DNA of 43,513 nt from Gemmatimonadota bacterium. Its GTDB lineage: Bacteria; Gemmatimonadota; Gemmatimonadetes; Gemmatimonadales; Gemmatimonadaceae. Every line of letters begins with the position of its first letter. The stretch's first letter is position 1. Below, in pieces: positions 18,504 to 26,665 of the stretch. A program made the position numbers and the translations under genes. The stretch lies in the NCBI GenBank assembly GCA_021324635.1, contig JAJPIS010000041.1, positions 1 through 43,513 on the forward strand. Direction: 5' to 3'. Under the pieces are notes generated by a model that did no database searches, was not told where the DNA came from, and saw only the letters and a list, made by a program, of their open reading frames with translations.

Positions 18504-19409
18504 CTACGGAAACACCGTGACCGTCATCGACGCGCTCGGCCCGTCCGGAGCCGTGGCCGTGATCTGCGTCGAACCGACCGCGGTCGCGACCGCCGTCACC
18601 AGGCCCGTTTTCGGATCGACCGTGGCCACCGTCGGGTCGGCGCTGGACCACGTGACCGGGCGCTCAGCCGATACATCGTGACCGAACGTGTCCGTCAGCG
18701 TCGCCACCACCTGCACCGTGGCCGGAAGGAACCCCGCGCCCCCCGTCTTGAGGTAGGCGAACGTCGGGTTCACCGAGATCGTGGCCGTGTGGCCGACGAC
18801 GACGACCGTCGCCATCCCGGTCGGCTCCCCCGAGTCGGGGCTCATGGCGGAGATCGTGGCCGTCCCGGGGGCCGAGCCGGTGGCCGTGACGACACCGGTC
18901 GGCGACACTGTGGCGATCGTGCTGCTCGAGGACCAGAAGATCGGCGCCCGCGGGAGCGGATCGCCCGCCGCATCGAGCGCGTGGGCGGTCAGCGTCGCCG
19001 AGTCGCTCGGCGCCGTCGCGTAGACCGTATCCTGTGGCGGCGTGACGACGACCCGGCGCACCACGGCGTTGAACACCAGGACCCGGGCGAACCCCGACGT
19101 GCCCTGTGCGCTCGCGCCGATCTGCACCGCGCCCGCCCGCCGGGCCGTCACGACGCCCGACTGGGTCACGGTCGCCACCAGGCTGTCGCTCGTCGACCAG
19201 AAGAACGTGCGGACATCGAGGGGCGTCGCGGTGACCGCGCGGGCCTGGGCGCGTAGCACCTCGGTGTCACCGGTCGCGAGTGAGAGCGAGTCGGGGGAGA
19301 TGACGATCGCCGCGATCCGACCCGCGTTCGGGGCGGTGCCGCTGCCCCCGCACGCGGCCGCGAGCACCAGCCCGAGGCACCCCGCGGCCAACGCCGCGCG
19401 CGCCGTCAG
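18504..19409 (-). CDS. Lipoprotein with bacterial Ig-like (BIG2) repeats
   Basis: This protein of about 301 residues has a lipoprotein signal ending LAAAC before GGSG and three BIG2-like Ig domains. Each has the family pattern of a W-S-S strand, an A-T-V turn and G-x-V-T-A: FFWSTSDSLVATV, then IFWSSSSTIATVSPTGVVTA, then VTWSSADPTVATVDPKTG. It is probably a surface or periplasmic adhesin. No ATG or GTG start lies in frame before the signal except deep in the upstream gene. The CTG at 19407-19409, with GGA seven bases before it, is the best start; a frameshift near the 5' end is the alternative. It follows the kynureninase-like gene by 46 bases. Confidence 0.72.
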   Translation of the reverse strand: MTARAALAAGCLGLVLAAACGGSGTAPNAGRIAAIVISPDSLSLATGDTEVLRAQARAVTATPLDVRTFFWSTSDSLVATVTQSGVVTARRAGAVQIGASAQGTSGFARVLVFNAVVRRVVVTPPQDTVYATAPSDSATLTAHALDAAGDPLPRAPIFWSSSSTIATVSPTGVVTATGSAPGTATISAMSPDSGEPTGMATVVVVGHTATISVNPTFAYLKTGGAGFLPATVQVVATLTDTFGHDVSAERPVTWSSADPTVATVDPKTGLVTAVATAVGSTQITATAPDGPSASMTVTVFP

Positions 19410-19455
19410 GCCATCCGGGCGGGCACCCCGGAGCGGGTGGGTCGCGCCCGGGCGC

Positions 19456-20646
19456 TCAGTACGTGCCCACGCCGGCGACCGGCGGCCCGTGACGACCGGC
19501 GGCGACGGCGCGCGCAAGCTCTTCGAAGAACGTGTCCAGCTCTTCATCGGTCGTATAAAAGTGGGGCGAGATCCGTACCCCGGCACCCGGCCGGTGGTCG
19601 ACCAGCACCTCACGGGCGGCGAGGGCCTGGGTGACAGCGGCCCCATCTGCGACCGCCAGCGTCACCGTGCCGCCGCGCTCCTCTGCGTCGCGCGGGCCGG
19701 CGACCGGCACGCCGGCCGCATCCGCCAGGGCGACGAGCCGCTGCGTCTGCCGCATGGATTTGTCGCGGATCGCGGCGACCCCGATCTCGGCCACGATCTC
19801 GTAACCGGAGCGCGCCGCGTACAGCGCCGGGATGCCGGGGGTGCCGTTCAGGAACCGGTACGCATCGTCGGCGTACGCGATCGGGTGGTCCTCGAACGCG
19901 AACGGCGCCCGATGCGCCATCCAGCCCGTGAGACGCGGCTCGAGCGTCTGCCAGTGCTCCCGTCGCACGTAGAGGTAGCCGGCCCCCGGCCCGCCGCACA
20001 ACCACTTGACGGAGCCGCCGGTCGCGAAGTCGATCCCGAGGGCGCGGACGTCGACCGGAATCGTGCCCGCCGACTGGTACAGGTCGACCAGCACCAGCGC
20101 TCCCACGTCATGTGCCCGGCGGCAGATGGCGGCGAGATCCTGGAGGAAGGCGCTCTTGTACAGGACATGCGAGACCGAGACCAGGCGCGTCCGCTCGTCG
20201 ATGGCGGCGAGGATCCGGGCGGTCGGGATCGTGAGCCCGTCGTCCGACCCGACGGTCGTGACCGCCGCGCCCTCCCGCTCGAGCGCGTGGAACAGATACA
20301 GGTTCGAGGGGAAGTTCAACTGCTCGGTCACGATCCGGTTCCGGCCGCGCGGCCAGTCCAGCGCCGACAGAACCGTCGCCTGTGCGAGCGACTGGTTCTG
20401 GTGCATCACGACCTCGCCGGGTCCGGCACCGATGATGCGGCCGATCAAGTCGCCGACGGCGCGGGGCATCTCCCACCATTCGTCGGCCCAGGCCCGCACG
20501 CCACGGGTCGCCCACGTCTCGGCATACTCCGCGAGGCGCATCCGCGTCCGGCGCGGCATCGCCCCGAGCGAATGACTGACGAGGTACACCGACCGCTCCA
20601 GGATCGGAAACTCCTCTCGCCAGCGCAGCAGATCGTCGATCGGCAT
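19456..20646 (-). CDS. Class V aminotransferase, kynureninase-like
   Basis: This is a 396-residue PLP enzyme of fold type I, class V. DLYQSAGTIPVDV holds the Asp that binds the PLP ring, and Lys214 in GGSVKWLCGGPGAGYLYVR is the probable Schiff-base Lys; this block resembles kynureninase more than cysteine desulfurase. Kynureninase cleaves kynurenine to anthranilate and alanine in tryptophan breakdown. No other tryptophan gene is near, so the substrate remains open. The ATG at 20644-20646 is clear. The 268 bases upstream, shared with a divergent gene, contain a TTGACA at 20761 but no matching -10, and I see nothing else there. Confidence 0.78.
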   Translation of the reverse strand: MPIDDLLRWREEFPILERSVYLVSHSLGAMPRRTRMRLAEYAETWATRGVRAWADEWWEMPRAVGDLIGRIIGAGPGEVVMHQNQSLAQATVLSALDWPRGRNRIVTEQLNFPSNLYLFHALEREGAAVTTVGSDDGLTIPTARILAAIDERTRLVSVSHVLYKSAFLQDLAAICRRAHDVGALVLVDLYQSAGTIPVDVRALGIDFATGGSVKWLCGGPGAGYLYVRREHWQTLEPRLTGWMAHRAPFAFEDHPIAYADDAYRFLNGTPGIPALYAARSGYEIVAEIGVAAIRDKSMRQTQRLVALADAAGVPVAGPRDAEERGGTVTLAVADGAAVTQALAAREVLVDHRPGAGVRISPHFYTTDEELDTFFEELARAVAAGRHGPPVAGVGTY

Positions 20647-20914
20647 GCGGTGGATACTACACCATCGTCCCCCGGGCCGGCGCAGTCCCCGGGCCGGCCC
20701 CGAACCCGGCGCACGGCACGGAACATGTTTCGGCCGCGTATCTCGCTGCCGCTTCGCAAGTTGACACGGTTACCCGCTGGCCCCCGCGTGGTGGTGTACT
20801 TATGTTACGGGACCATTGCCAGGGCAGGATCCGTCACCGTGAGGTCGCCACGACGTGAAGGTACGAACCCCCGCCCTCTCGGGGCGGCGTGAGGAATTGG
20901 GTATCTTTGGGGGC

Positions 20915-22042
20915 GTGAGCGCGCCGGGCTGGCGGGCCGTATTATCCGTTCTCGTGGTCTGGGGCCGACTGGCGATGGCGCAGGTGCCGGAGGCTGGCCC
21001 GACCGTGCAGGTGACGAACGACTCGATTCATCGGGAGATCATTGTCGAGCTATCGCCACTCAGCCTCCCCGCCCACGCCTCGCACCATTCGGCCAAGCAA
21101 CCCCCACCGCGCGCCGTGGCACTCCCGCTGACCGGCTGGATCGAGGGGTACTCGGCCGAGGTGGTGGACTCGGCGGGCCATCCCATCCCGCGCGAGATCC
21201 TGCACCACCTCAATCTGATCGTGCCCGAACGGCGGGAGCTGTTCAGCACCATCATGCAGCGGATGGGCGCGGCCGGCGCGGAGACCCCACCGGTCGCGAT
21301 GCCGGCGGTCTTCGGCCATCCGGTCGTCGGCTATCCCGTGCACCGTGGGGACACGGTGCTGGTCGTGGCGATGTTGCACAACCCGACCGCCCGGAGCTAC
21401 GAGGGGGCCCGGCTTCGCGTGCGACTTCCCTATGCGACCGAGCGCACGTGGCCGCACCCGGTGTCGATCTTCCCCTTCTATCTCGATGTGATGCCGCCGG
21501 CCGGCGGTCATGCGTACCCGCTCCCGCCAGGCCATTCGGAGCGAAGCTGGGAGGGCCGGCCCGCCGTGCCCGGGCGGATCCTGGCGGTCGGCGGGCATCT
21601 GCACGAGTATGGGGTTGCGCTGCGGCTCGAGGACGTGACCGCCGGCCGCGTGCTCTGGCAGACCGCCCCGGTGACCAACGCGGCGGGGGAGATCGTGTCG
21701 ATCCCGACGCATTCCTTCTGGTGGCGGCTCGGACTCCCGATCCGGCCGGACCACACGTACCGCCTGACGGCCGTGTACGACAACCCGACCGGCAAGGCAA
21801 TCCCCGACGGGGCGATGGGAGCGCTCGGGGGTGTCTTTCTGCCGGACAACGTCGCCGCCTGGCCGGCCGTCGATCGGACGTCGGCCGAGTACCAGCGGGA
21901 CGTGCAGGTCACCTACGAGACCGGCATGGGCGACATGAACGACATGCAGGGCATGCACGACATGAGCGACATGAGCGACATGCGGAGCATGCACGACATG
22001 CCCGGCCCACTTTCCCCCAGCCGCACAGCCCAGACTCCGTGA
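20915..22042 (+). CDS. Secreted PHM-fold-like protein with Met-rich metal-binding tail
   Basis: This is a 375-residue protein. Residues 1-22 form a signal peptide (AVLSVLVVWGRLAMA, then QVPE). Two His motifs recall copper type II monooxygenases such as peptidylglycine hydroxylase: ILHHLNLI with H97/H98, and GGHLHEYG with H228/H230. The last 35 residues contain nine Met spaced every third residue (GMGDMNDMQGMHDM and onward, residues 338-364), with Asp and His between, like copper-handling tails. I infer a periplasmic copper-binding or copper-dependent protein; catalysis is not shown. A GTG start at 20915 fits the signal peptide; GTG at 20855 is an alternative. Its stop overlaps the spt start as GTGA, which ties it to sphingolipid synthesis. 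Confidence 0.72.
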   Translation: MSAPGWRAVLSVLVVWGRLAMAQVPEAGPTVQVTNDSIHREIIVELSPLSLPAHASHHSAKQPPPRAVALPLTGWIEGYSAEVVDSAGHPIPREILHHLNLIVPERRELFSTIMQRMGAAGAETPPVAMPAVFGHPVVGYPVHRGDTVLVVAMLHNPTARSYEGARLRVRLPYATERTWPHPVSIFPFYLDVMPPAGGHAYPLPPGHSERSWEGRPAVPGRILAVGGHLHEYGVALRLEDVTAGRVLWQTAPVTNAAGEIVSIPTHSFWWRLGLPIRPDHTYRLTAVYDNPTGKAIPDGAMGALGGVFLPDNVAAWPAVDRTSAEYQRDVQVTYETGMGDMNDMQGMHDMSDMSDMRSMHDMPGPLSPSRTAQTP

Positions 22043-23313
22043 AATCCAGCGCTCAGCACGCGTCCTCCCCAGCCTCCGCATTCCCGCGACCCCGAGCCGC
22101 GGACGAGGCAGGGCCCGGACCGGTCGCCCGCTCGACGGACCTCTTCGACAAGGCCCGCCAGTTCACCCGCCTGCGCGAGGTGCAGGCGATGGGGCTCTAT
22201 CCCTACTTCGTCCCCGTGCATGCGTCCGGGTCGACGGAGGTCGTGATCAATGGGAAGAGCGGGGTGATGGTCGGGTCCAACAACTATCTCGGACTCAGCC
22301 ACGACCCGCGGGTCGTGGCGGCTGCACAGCAGGCGATCGCGGACTACGGGACCGCGTGCACGGGAAGCCGGTTCCTGAACGGCAACACGGAGCTGCACGA
22401 GCGGATCGAGCATCGGCTCGCCCGGCTCACGGGCAAGGAGGCGGCACTCGTCTTCTCGACCGGCTTCCAGACGAACCTCGGGGTCATCTCGGCCCTCGTC
22501 GGGCGCGACGATGCGGTCTTCATCGACAAGCTCGATCACGCCAGCGTCGTCGACGGCTGCCGGCTGGCGGCCGGCGAGACGGTGCGGTTCCGGCACGGGG
22601 ACCTCGACGAGCTGGAGGCGAAGCTGCGTCACTCGCGCGCCGGCGGGAAGCTGATCGTCGTCGACGGGGTGTTCAGCATGGAAGGCGACATCGTCGACCT
22701 GCCGCGGATCGCGGAGCTGCGCGCCAAGTACGATGCCCGCCTGGCGGTCGACGACGCGCACGCGATCGGGGTGTTGGGTGCGACCGGCGCCGGCACCGCC
22801 GAGCACTTCGGCCTCACCGGTGAGGTCGACCTCATCATCGGGACCTTCAGCAAGTCGTTCGCGTCGATCGGGGGGTTCGTCGCCGCCGAGCAGGTCGTGA
22901 TCGACTACCTCAAGCACCACGCGCGGAGCCTGATCTTCAGCGCCTCGATGCCGCCGTCGGCGTGCGCGGCCGTCCTCGCCTGTATCGACATCCTCGAGCA
23001 GGAACCGGATCGGCGGTTGAACGTCTGGAAGAACGCGGCCCGCATGCAGGAGGGGCTCCAGTCGCTGGGCTTCGACACCGGGGGCAGCCAGACGCCGATC
23101 GTGCCGGTCGTGATCGGGGACGACCTGCTGACGTTCGAGTTCTGGCGCCAGCTGTACGACAACGGCGTCTTCGCCAACGCCGTGGTCGCGCCCGCCGTGC
23201 CGCCCCACGAGTCGCGGATTCGGACGTCCTACTCGGCGACGCACACGCCCGAGCAGCTGGATTTCGTGCTGGACGTCTTCGCGCGCGTTGGCAAAGGACT
23301 CGGCGTCATCTGA
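22039..23313 (+). CDS. spt: Serine palmitoyltransferase
   Basis: This 424-residue PLP enzyme of the alpha-oxoamine synthase family condenses serine with a fatty acyl thioester to make 3-ketosphinganine, the first step of sphingolipid synthesis. It shows NNYLGLSHDP, YGTACTGSRFLNG, His167 in LDHASVVDG, VDGVFSMEGD, VDDAHAIGVLG and Lys272 in GTFSKSFASIGGF. The block LKHHARSLIFSASMPPSA is like Bacteroidetes-type serine palmitoyltransferase and unlike KBL or BioF. The next two genes fit the ceramide pathway, which strengthens this call over 8-amino-7-oxononanoate synthase. The GTG at 22039 overlaps the previous stop (GTGA). About 30 poorly structured residues precede the domain. Confidence 0.87.
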   Translation: MKSSAQHASSPASAFPRPRAADEAGPGPVARSTDLFDKARQFTRLREVQAMGLYPYFVPVHASGSTEVVINGKSGVMVGSNNYLGLSHDPRVVAAAQQAIADYGTACTGSRFLNGNTELHERIEHRLARLTGKEAALVFSTGFQTNLGVISALVGRDDAVFIDKLDHASVVDGCRLAAGETVRFRHGDLDELEAKLRHSRAGGKLIVVDGVFSMEGDIVDLPRIAELRAKYDARLAVDDAHAIGVLGATGAGTAEHFGLTGEVDLIIGTFSKSFASIGGFVAAEQVVIDYLKHHARSLIFSASMPPSACAAVLACIDILEQEPDRRLNVWKNAARMQEGLQSLGFDTGGSQTPIVPVVIGDDLLTFEFWRQLYDNGVFANAVVAPAVPPHESRIRTSYSATHTPEQLDFVLDVFARVGKGLGVI

Positions 23314-23345
23314 CCCGGTGACGTCCGGAACGGCAGCCAGATCCC

Positions 23346-23350
23346 GGAGG
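23346..23350 (+). promoter_or_regulatory. Ribosome binding site that sets a CTG start
   Basis: GGAGG at 23346-23350 lies five bases before CTG at 23356. No ATG, GTG or TTG lies in frame between the spt stop and well inside the conserved domain, so this site decides the start of the acyltransferase gene. Confidence 0.6.
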
Positions 23351-23355
23351 ACCGG

Positions 23356-24483
23356 CTGATCGACGTCGCACCCGTCCGGAGCGGCCGCGATCGGCGCGCC
23401 TTCATCGAGCTCCCGTACCGCCTGTATCGCGGCGACCCGCTGTGGGTGCCTCCGCTGCGACGGGACGTCGCCGACCTGCTGAGCCCCCGGCATCCCTTCC
23501 ACGCCCATGCGGAGGTCGAGCTGTTCCTGGCCCGCGGCCCGGGAGGACGAGTCGTCGGCCGGATCGCCGCGGTGCGCAACGAGGCCCATCTCGCCCAGCA
23601 CCATGACGGTGCGGGCTTCTTCGGCTTCTTCGAGATGGAGCGGGATCCGGCCATCGCCCGCGCGCTCTTCGACGCGGCCGCGGCCTGGCTTGCGGCGCGC
23701 GGCCTCACGACCATGCGTGGCCCGGCCAGCTTCTCGGTGAACGAGGAGGTCGGACTGCTGGTCCGCGGCTTCGAGACACCGCCGGCCCTGATGATGCCAC
23801 ACAACCCGCCCTGGTACGCGGATGTCATCGAGGCGCACGGGTTCACGAAGGCGAAGGATCTGATCGCCTACTGGCACCCGACCTGTGATGTGCCGGCGCG
23901 CGTCGCCGTCGTGGCCGAGAAGCTGGCGGCGCGGTTTCAGATCACGATCCGCCCGCTCGACATGCGCGACTTCAAGGCCGAGGTGGGGCGGATCCGCGCC
24001 CTGTACAACGCCGGGTGGGAGGCGAACTGGGGGAACGTCCCCATGAGCGACGCCGAGTTCATGCACGTGGCGAAGCAGTTCAAGCCGATCGCCGTCCCCG
24101 AGATGGTGCTCTTCGCCTACGTGCGGGGTGAGCTGGCCGGCTTCGTGCTGGCCCTGCCGGACCTCAACGTCGCGCTCCGCCACATGAAGGGCCGCCTGCT
24201 GCCGTGGGGATGGGCAATCGGCCTCTGGCAGGGACGGCGGATCGACCGCGCCCGAGTGCTCACGCTTGGCGTGCTGCCGGCATATCGCCGCACGGGCGCC
24301 GCCGATCTGCTGTACATGCACCTGTTCAAGAACGCGTACGCCAAAGGCATCCGACACGGCGAGTCCGGCTGGATCCTCGAGGACAATGCCCTCATGCGCA
24401 CTGCCCTGGAGCGCATCGGGGGTGAGCCGTACAAGACCTACCGGCTGTACGATCGACCCATCACCCCGACAACTCCCCGCTGA
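23356..24483 (+). CDS. GNAT-like acyltransferase, probable bacterial ceramide synthase
   Basis: This protein of about 375 residues has an acyl-CoA N-acyltransferase (GNAT-like) fold. It has the typical start RAFIELPYRLYRGDPLWVPPL, then GPASFSVNEEVGLLVRGF, and late VLTLGVLPAYRRTGAADLLYMHL, which holds the CoA-binding region. Bacterial ceramide synthases described in Caulobacter belong to this broad type and acylate the amine of 3-ketosphinganine. Its position between spt and a reductase gene supports that role; the exact function is inference. The frame is the same as spt and is separated by its TGA. The best start is CTG at 23356 with a strong GGAGG; starting at the first ATG (23446) would remove about 30 conserved residues. 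Confidence 0.78.
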   Translation: MIDVAPVRSGRDRRAFIELPYRLYRGDPLWVPPLRRDVADLLSPRHPFHAHAEVELFLARGPGGRVVGRIAAVRNEAHLAQHHDGAGFFGFFEMERDPAIARALFDAAAAWLAARGLTTMRGPASFSVNEEVGLLVRGFETPPALMMPHNPPWYADVIEAHGFTKAKDLIAYWHPTCDVPARVAVVAEKLAARFQITIRPLDMRDFKAEVGRIRALYNAGWEANWGNVPMSDAEFMHVAKQFKPIAVPEMVLFAYVRGELAGFVLALPDLNVALRHMKGRLLPWGWAIGLWQGRRIDRARVLTLGVLPAYRRTGAADLLYMHLFKNAYAKGIRHGESGWILEDNALMRTALERIGGEPYKTYRLYDRPITPTTPR

Positions 24484-24519
24484 TCGCCCGGATCGAGAGC
24501 CGGGCGGGAGGGCGCGCGC

Positions 24520-25482
24520 ATGCGTGCACTGGTGACCGGGGCGAGCGGATTCGTCGGTGGGCACCTGGTCGAAGCGCTGGTGGCCGCCGGCGACGAGGTG
24601 CGATGCCTGATGCGGCCGCGGAGCGACCGTCAATGGCTGCCGGCCGCAGTGGAGCTCACCGCGGGGAGCATCGAGGACACGCCCTCGATCGAGCGGGCGG
24701 TGACCGGCGTCGATGTCGTCTACCATCTCGCGGCGGTGACGTCGACGGCCGACCCGGCGGACTACGACCGCGTGAACCGCGGCGGCGTCGTCCGCCTGCT
24801 CGAGGCGCTCGCGGCCCAGGCACCCCACGCGCGGCTCGTCTTCTGCTCGAGTCTCGCTGCGGGCGGCCCGGCCCGGGCCGGCCGGGCGCTGACCGAGGCT
24901 GACCCGCCGGCGCCGATCGGCCCGTACGGGGCGTCGAAAGCGGCGGCCGAGCGGGTGATCGAGGCCTCGGGTCGGAGCGCCGTGATCGTCCGGCCGCCCG
25001 CGGTGTACGGGCCGCGGGATCGGGACATCCTCGCGGCCTTCCGGCTCGCGACTCGTGGGCTGGCGATCCGCACCGGCCCGCCCGGGCAGCACCTGGCGCT
25101 GATCCACGTCCACGACCTGGCCCGCGCGCTCGCCCAGGCCGGGCGTACGCCGGGTGCAACGGGCGTGTACTACGTGAACGGCGGGAACTACGCCTGGGAG
25201 GAGATCACGGCCGCGATCGGCCGGGCGGTGGGGCGGCGGGTGCACACGGCAGCGCTGCCGCGGCTCGCCCTCTCGGCGGCCGCGCGGGGCGCGCGGGCGT
25301 GGGCGCGACTGACAGGGACGCGGCCACTGCTCACACCGGAGCGCGCGCTCGACCTGGTCCAGCCGGCGTGGACGTGCGACGATGCGCGCGCCCGCCGCGA
25401 GTTGGGGTACCAGCCCACCATCCCGCTGGAGCGCGGGACGCGGGAGACGGCGAGCTGGTATCGGGCGCGCGGGTGGATGTGA
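24520..25482 (+). CDS. NAD-dependent epimerase/reductase, probable ceramide reductase
   Basis: This 320-residue extended short-chain dehydrogenase begins MRALVTGASGFVGGHL (NAD-binding Rossmann motif). It has VVYHLAAVTS, the catalytic YGASK (Tyr and Lys) and VRPPAVYGPRDRD. In the bacterial ceramide pathway an enzyme of this type (CerR) reduces 3-oxo-ceramide after acylation. The position after spt and the acyltransferase fits that order. GGAGG eight bases before the ATG at 24520 supports the start. Other roles, such as a hopanoid or sugar epimerase, are possible if taken alone. Confidence 0.82.
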   Translation: MRALVTGASGFVGGHLVEALVAAGDEVRCLMRPRSDRQWLPAAVELTAGSIEDTPSIERAVTGVDVVYHLAAVTSTADPADYDRVNRGGVVRLLEALAAQAPHARLVFCSSLAAGGPARAGRALTEADPPAPIGPYGASKAAAERVIEASGRSAVIVRPPAVYGPRDRDILAAFRLATRGLAIRTGPPGQHLALIHVHDLARALAQAGRTPGATGVYYVNGGNYAWEEITAAIGRAVGRRVHTAALPRLALSAAARGARAWARLTGTRPLLTPERALDLVQPAWTCDDARARRELGYQPTIPLERGTRETASWYRARGWM

Positions 25483-25611
25483 ACGCCGGGGGTGGCGATG
25501 CCATCGCCGCCCGCGCAGCAGGTCGGACGTCCCATCGGGAACCGCGGTGACGACGCGGCGGATCGCCGGTGTCGCCCGGAGCACCGGCGGCCACGCGACC
25601 GACCGGCCGCC

Positions 25612-26652
25612 TCAGCTCGCGCCGGCTGGCGAGACTCGGGCGGGGCGGTGCTTGTGGCGGCTCGAGACCCAGACGAAGGTGAGGCCGATCCCGATCCAGA
25701 TCAGCTCCCGGATCCGGCTCACGACGGCGGCGTAGACGCCGAGCGCGGGTGGAAGGCCGAGAATCCGATAGATGAGATAGAGCCCGCCCTCCCGAGACCC
25801 CAGCTCGAACGGGATGAAGATCATGAGAATGATCGCGAGCTGCGAGAAGGCGCCGATGACGAACGCCGTCGGGTAGCCGATGTGGAGACCCTCTCCCCGC
25901 GCGATCAGGTAGAACTCGACCATCGCGATCGCCCGGCCCACGACCTCGGCGGCGATCGCGGCGACGAGCCGGGGGCGCTCCCCATCCGTCAGCACGGCCA
26001 TCTGGGAGTCGATGTTCTCGAGCGTCGCCCGCACGCGCTCGAGTCGCGGGGCGATGCGGCGGATGAGCGGCAACCGGCGGACGGCACCGAGCGCCCGGAC
26101 GGCCAGCCCGCGGCGGAAGAGCGACAGCATGAACGCGATGCAGGCCGCCAGGATGACACCGACGAACGCCAGCGCGAGCCGGCTCACCCCGGTACCCGGT
26201 AGGACCACCCACGCGACCGGCACCGCGATCATCCAGAAGATGAGCTGGCCCAGAGTGTGGACGACCCGGAAGCTCACCACCGACGCCGCCGCGCGGTCGG
26301 TTCCGATCCACTCCGACGCCGACGCCAGCCGGAACGGCTCCCCGCCGAGCGCCACGAAGGGGGTCGCGTAGTTGATCGCGAAGCTGGCGACGCTGATCAC
26401 GTATGCCCGGAGCCCCGGGATGTTGGGGCGACTCCCGGCGCGGCCCCACCGGGCGGCGGTGGCGCCGATGAGCGCCCGCCAGGCGATCGTGTTGCTGACG
26501 TAGACGCATCCCCACACGCCGACGATCGCCGGGATGACCCACCCGGCGCGTCGGATGGTCGCGACGAGGCCGTGGAGCCCGGCCTGGGCGACGAGGATCG
26601 CGAAGAACACGAGCCCCGCCGCGAAGATCACGAGACGGACGCGACGGCTCAT
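25612..26652 (-). CDS. Flippase-like membrane protein (lysylphosphatidylglycerol synthase TM family)
   Basis: This is a 346-residue integral membrane protein with about eight helices, of the LPG synthase transmembrane family (AglD/MprF flippase domain), without any synthase domain. Typical pieces are SVASFAINYATPFVALGGEPFR and FIPFELGSREGGLYLIYR, the family blocks around conserved Gly and Glu residues. It is the last gene of a seven-gene operon, 13 bases after a Gfo/Idh/MocA gene, and faces the sphingolipid genes. It may move the finished lipid across the inner membrane; this is inference from family and context. The ATG at 26650-26652 is preferred to upstream open frame that shadows the neighbour. 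Confidence 0.8.
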   Translation of the reverse strand: MSRRVRLVIFAAGLVFFAILVAQAGLHGLVATIRRAGWVIPAIVGVWGCVYVSNTIAWRALIGATAARWGRAGSRPNIPGLRAYVISVASFAINYATPFVALGGEPFRLASASEWIGTDRAAASVVSFRVVHTLGQLIFWMIAVPVAWVVLPGTGVSRLALAFVGVILAACIAFMLSLFRRGLAVRALGAVRRLPLIRRIAPRLERVRATLENIDSQMAVLTDGERPRLVAAIAAEVVGRAIAMVEFYLIARGEGLHIGYPTAFVIGAFSQLAIILMIFIPFELGSREGGLYLIYRILGLPPALGVYAAVVSRIRELIWIGIGLTFVWVSSRHKHRPARVSPAGAS

Positions 26653-26665
26653 GACGGCGGAGCGA

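Noticed and set aside
20761-20806. TTGACA with TATGTT as a promoter for the Met-rich protein gene
   Set aside because: The spacing is 34 bases, far too long, and no other -10 lies at 16-18 bases.
22039-23313. 8-amino-7-oxononanoate synthase (bioF) or kbl
   Set aside because: No biotin or threonine genes are near, while the next two genes and the LKHHARSLIFSASMPP block fit serine palmitoyltransferase.
21913-25584. A 1223-residue open frame on the minus strand across the spt operon
   Set aside because: It is a shadow of the plus-strand genes: its composition is Arg/His/Asp-rich with no domain pattern, while the plus strand carries clear enzyme motifs throughout.
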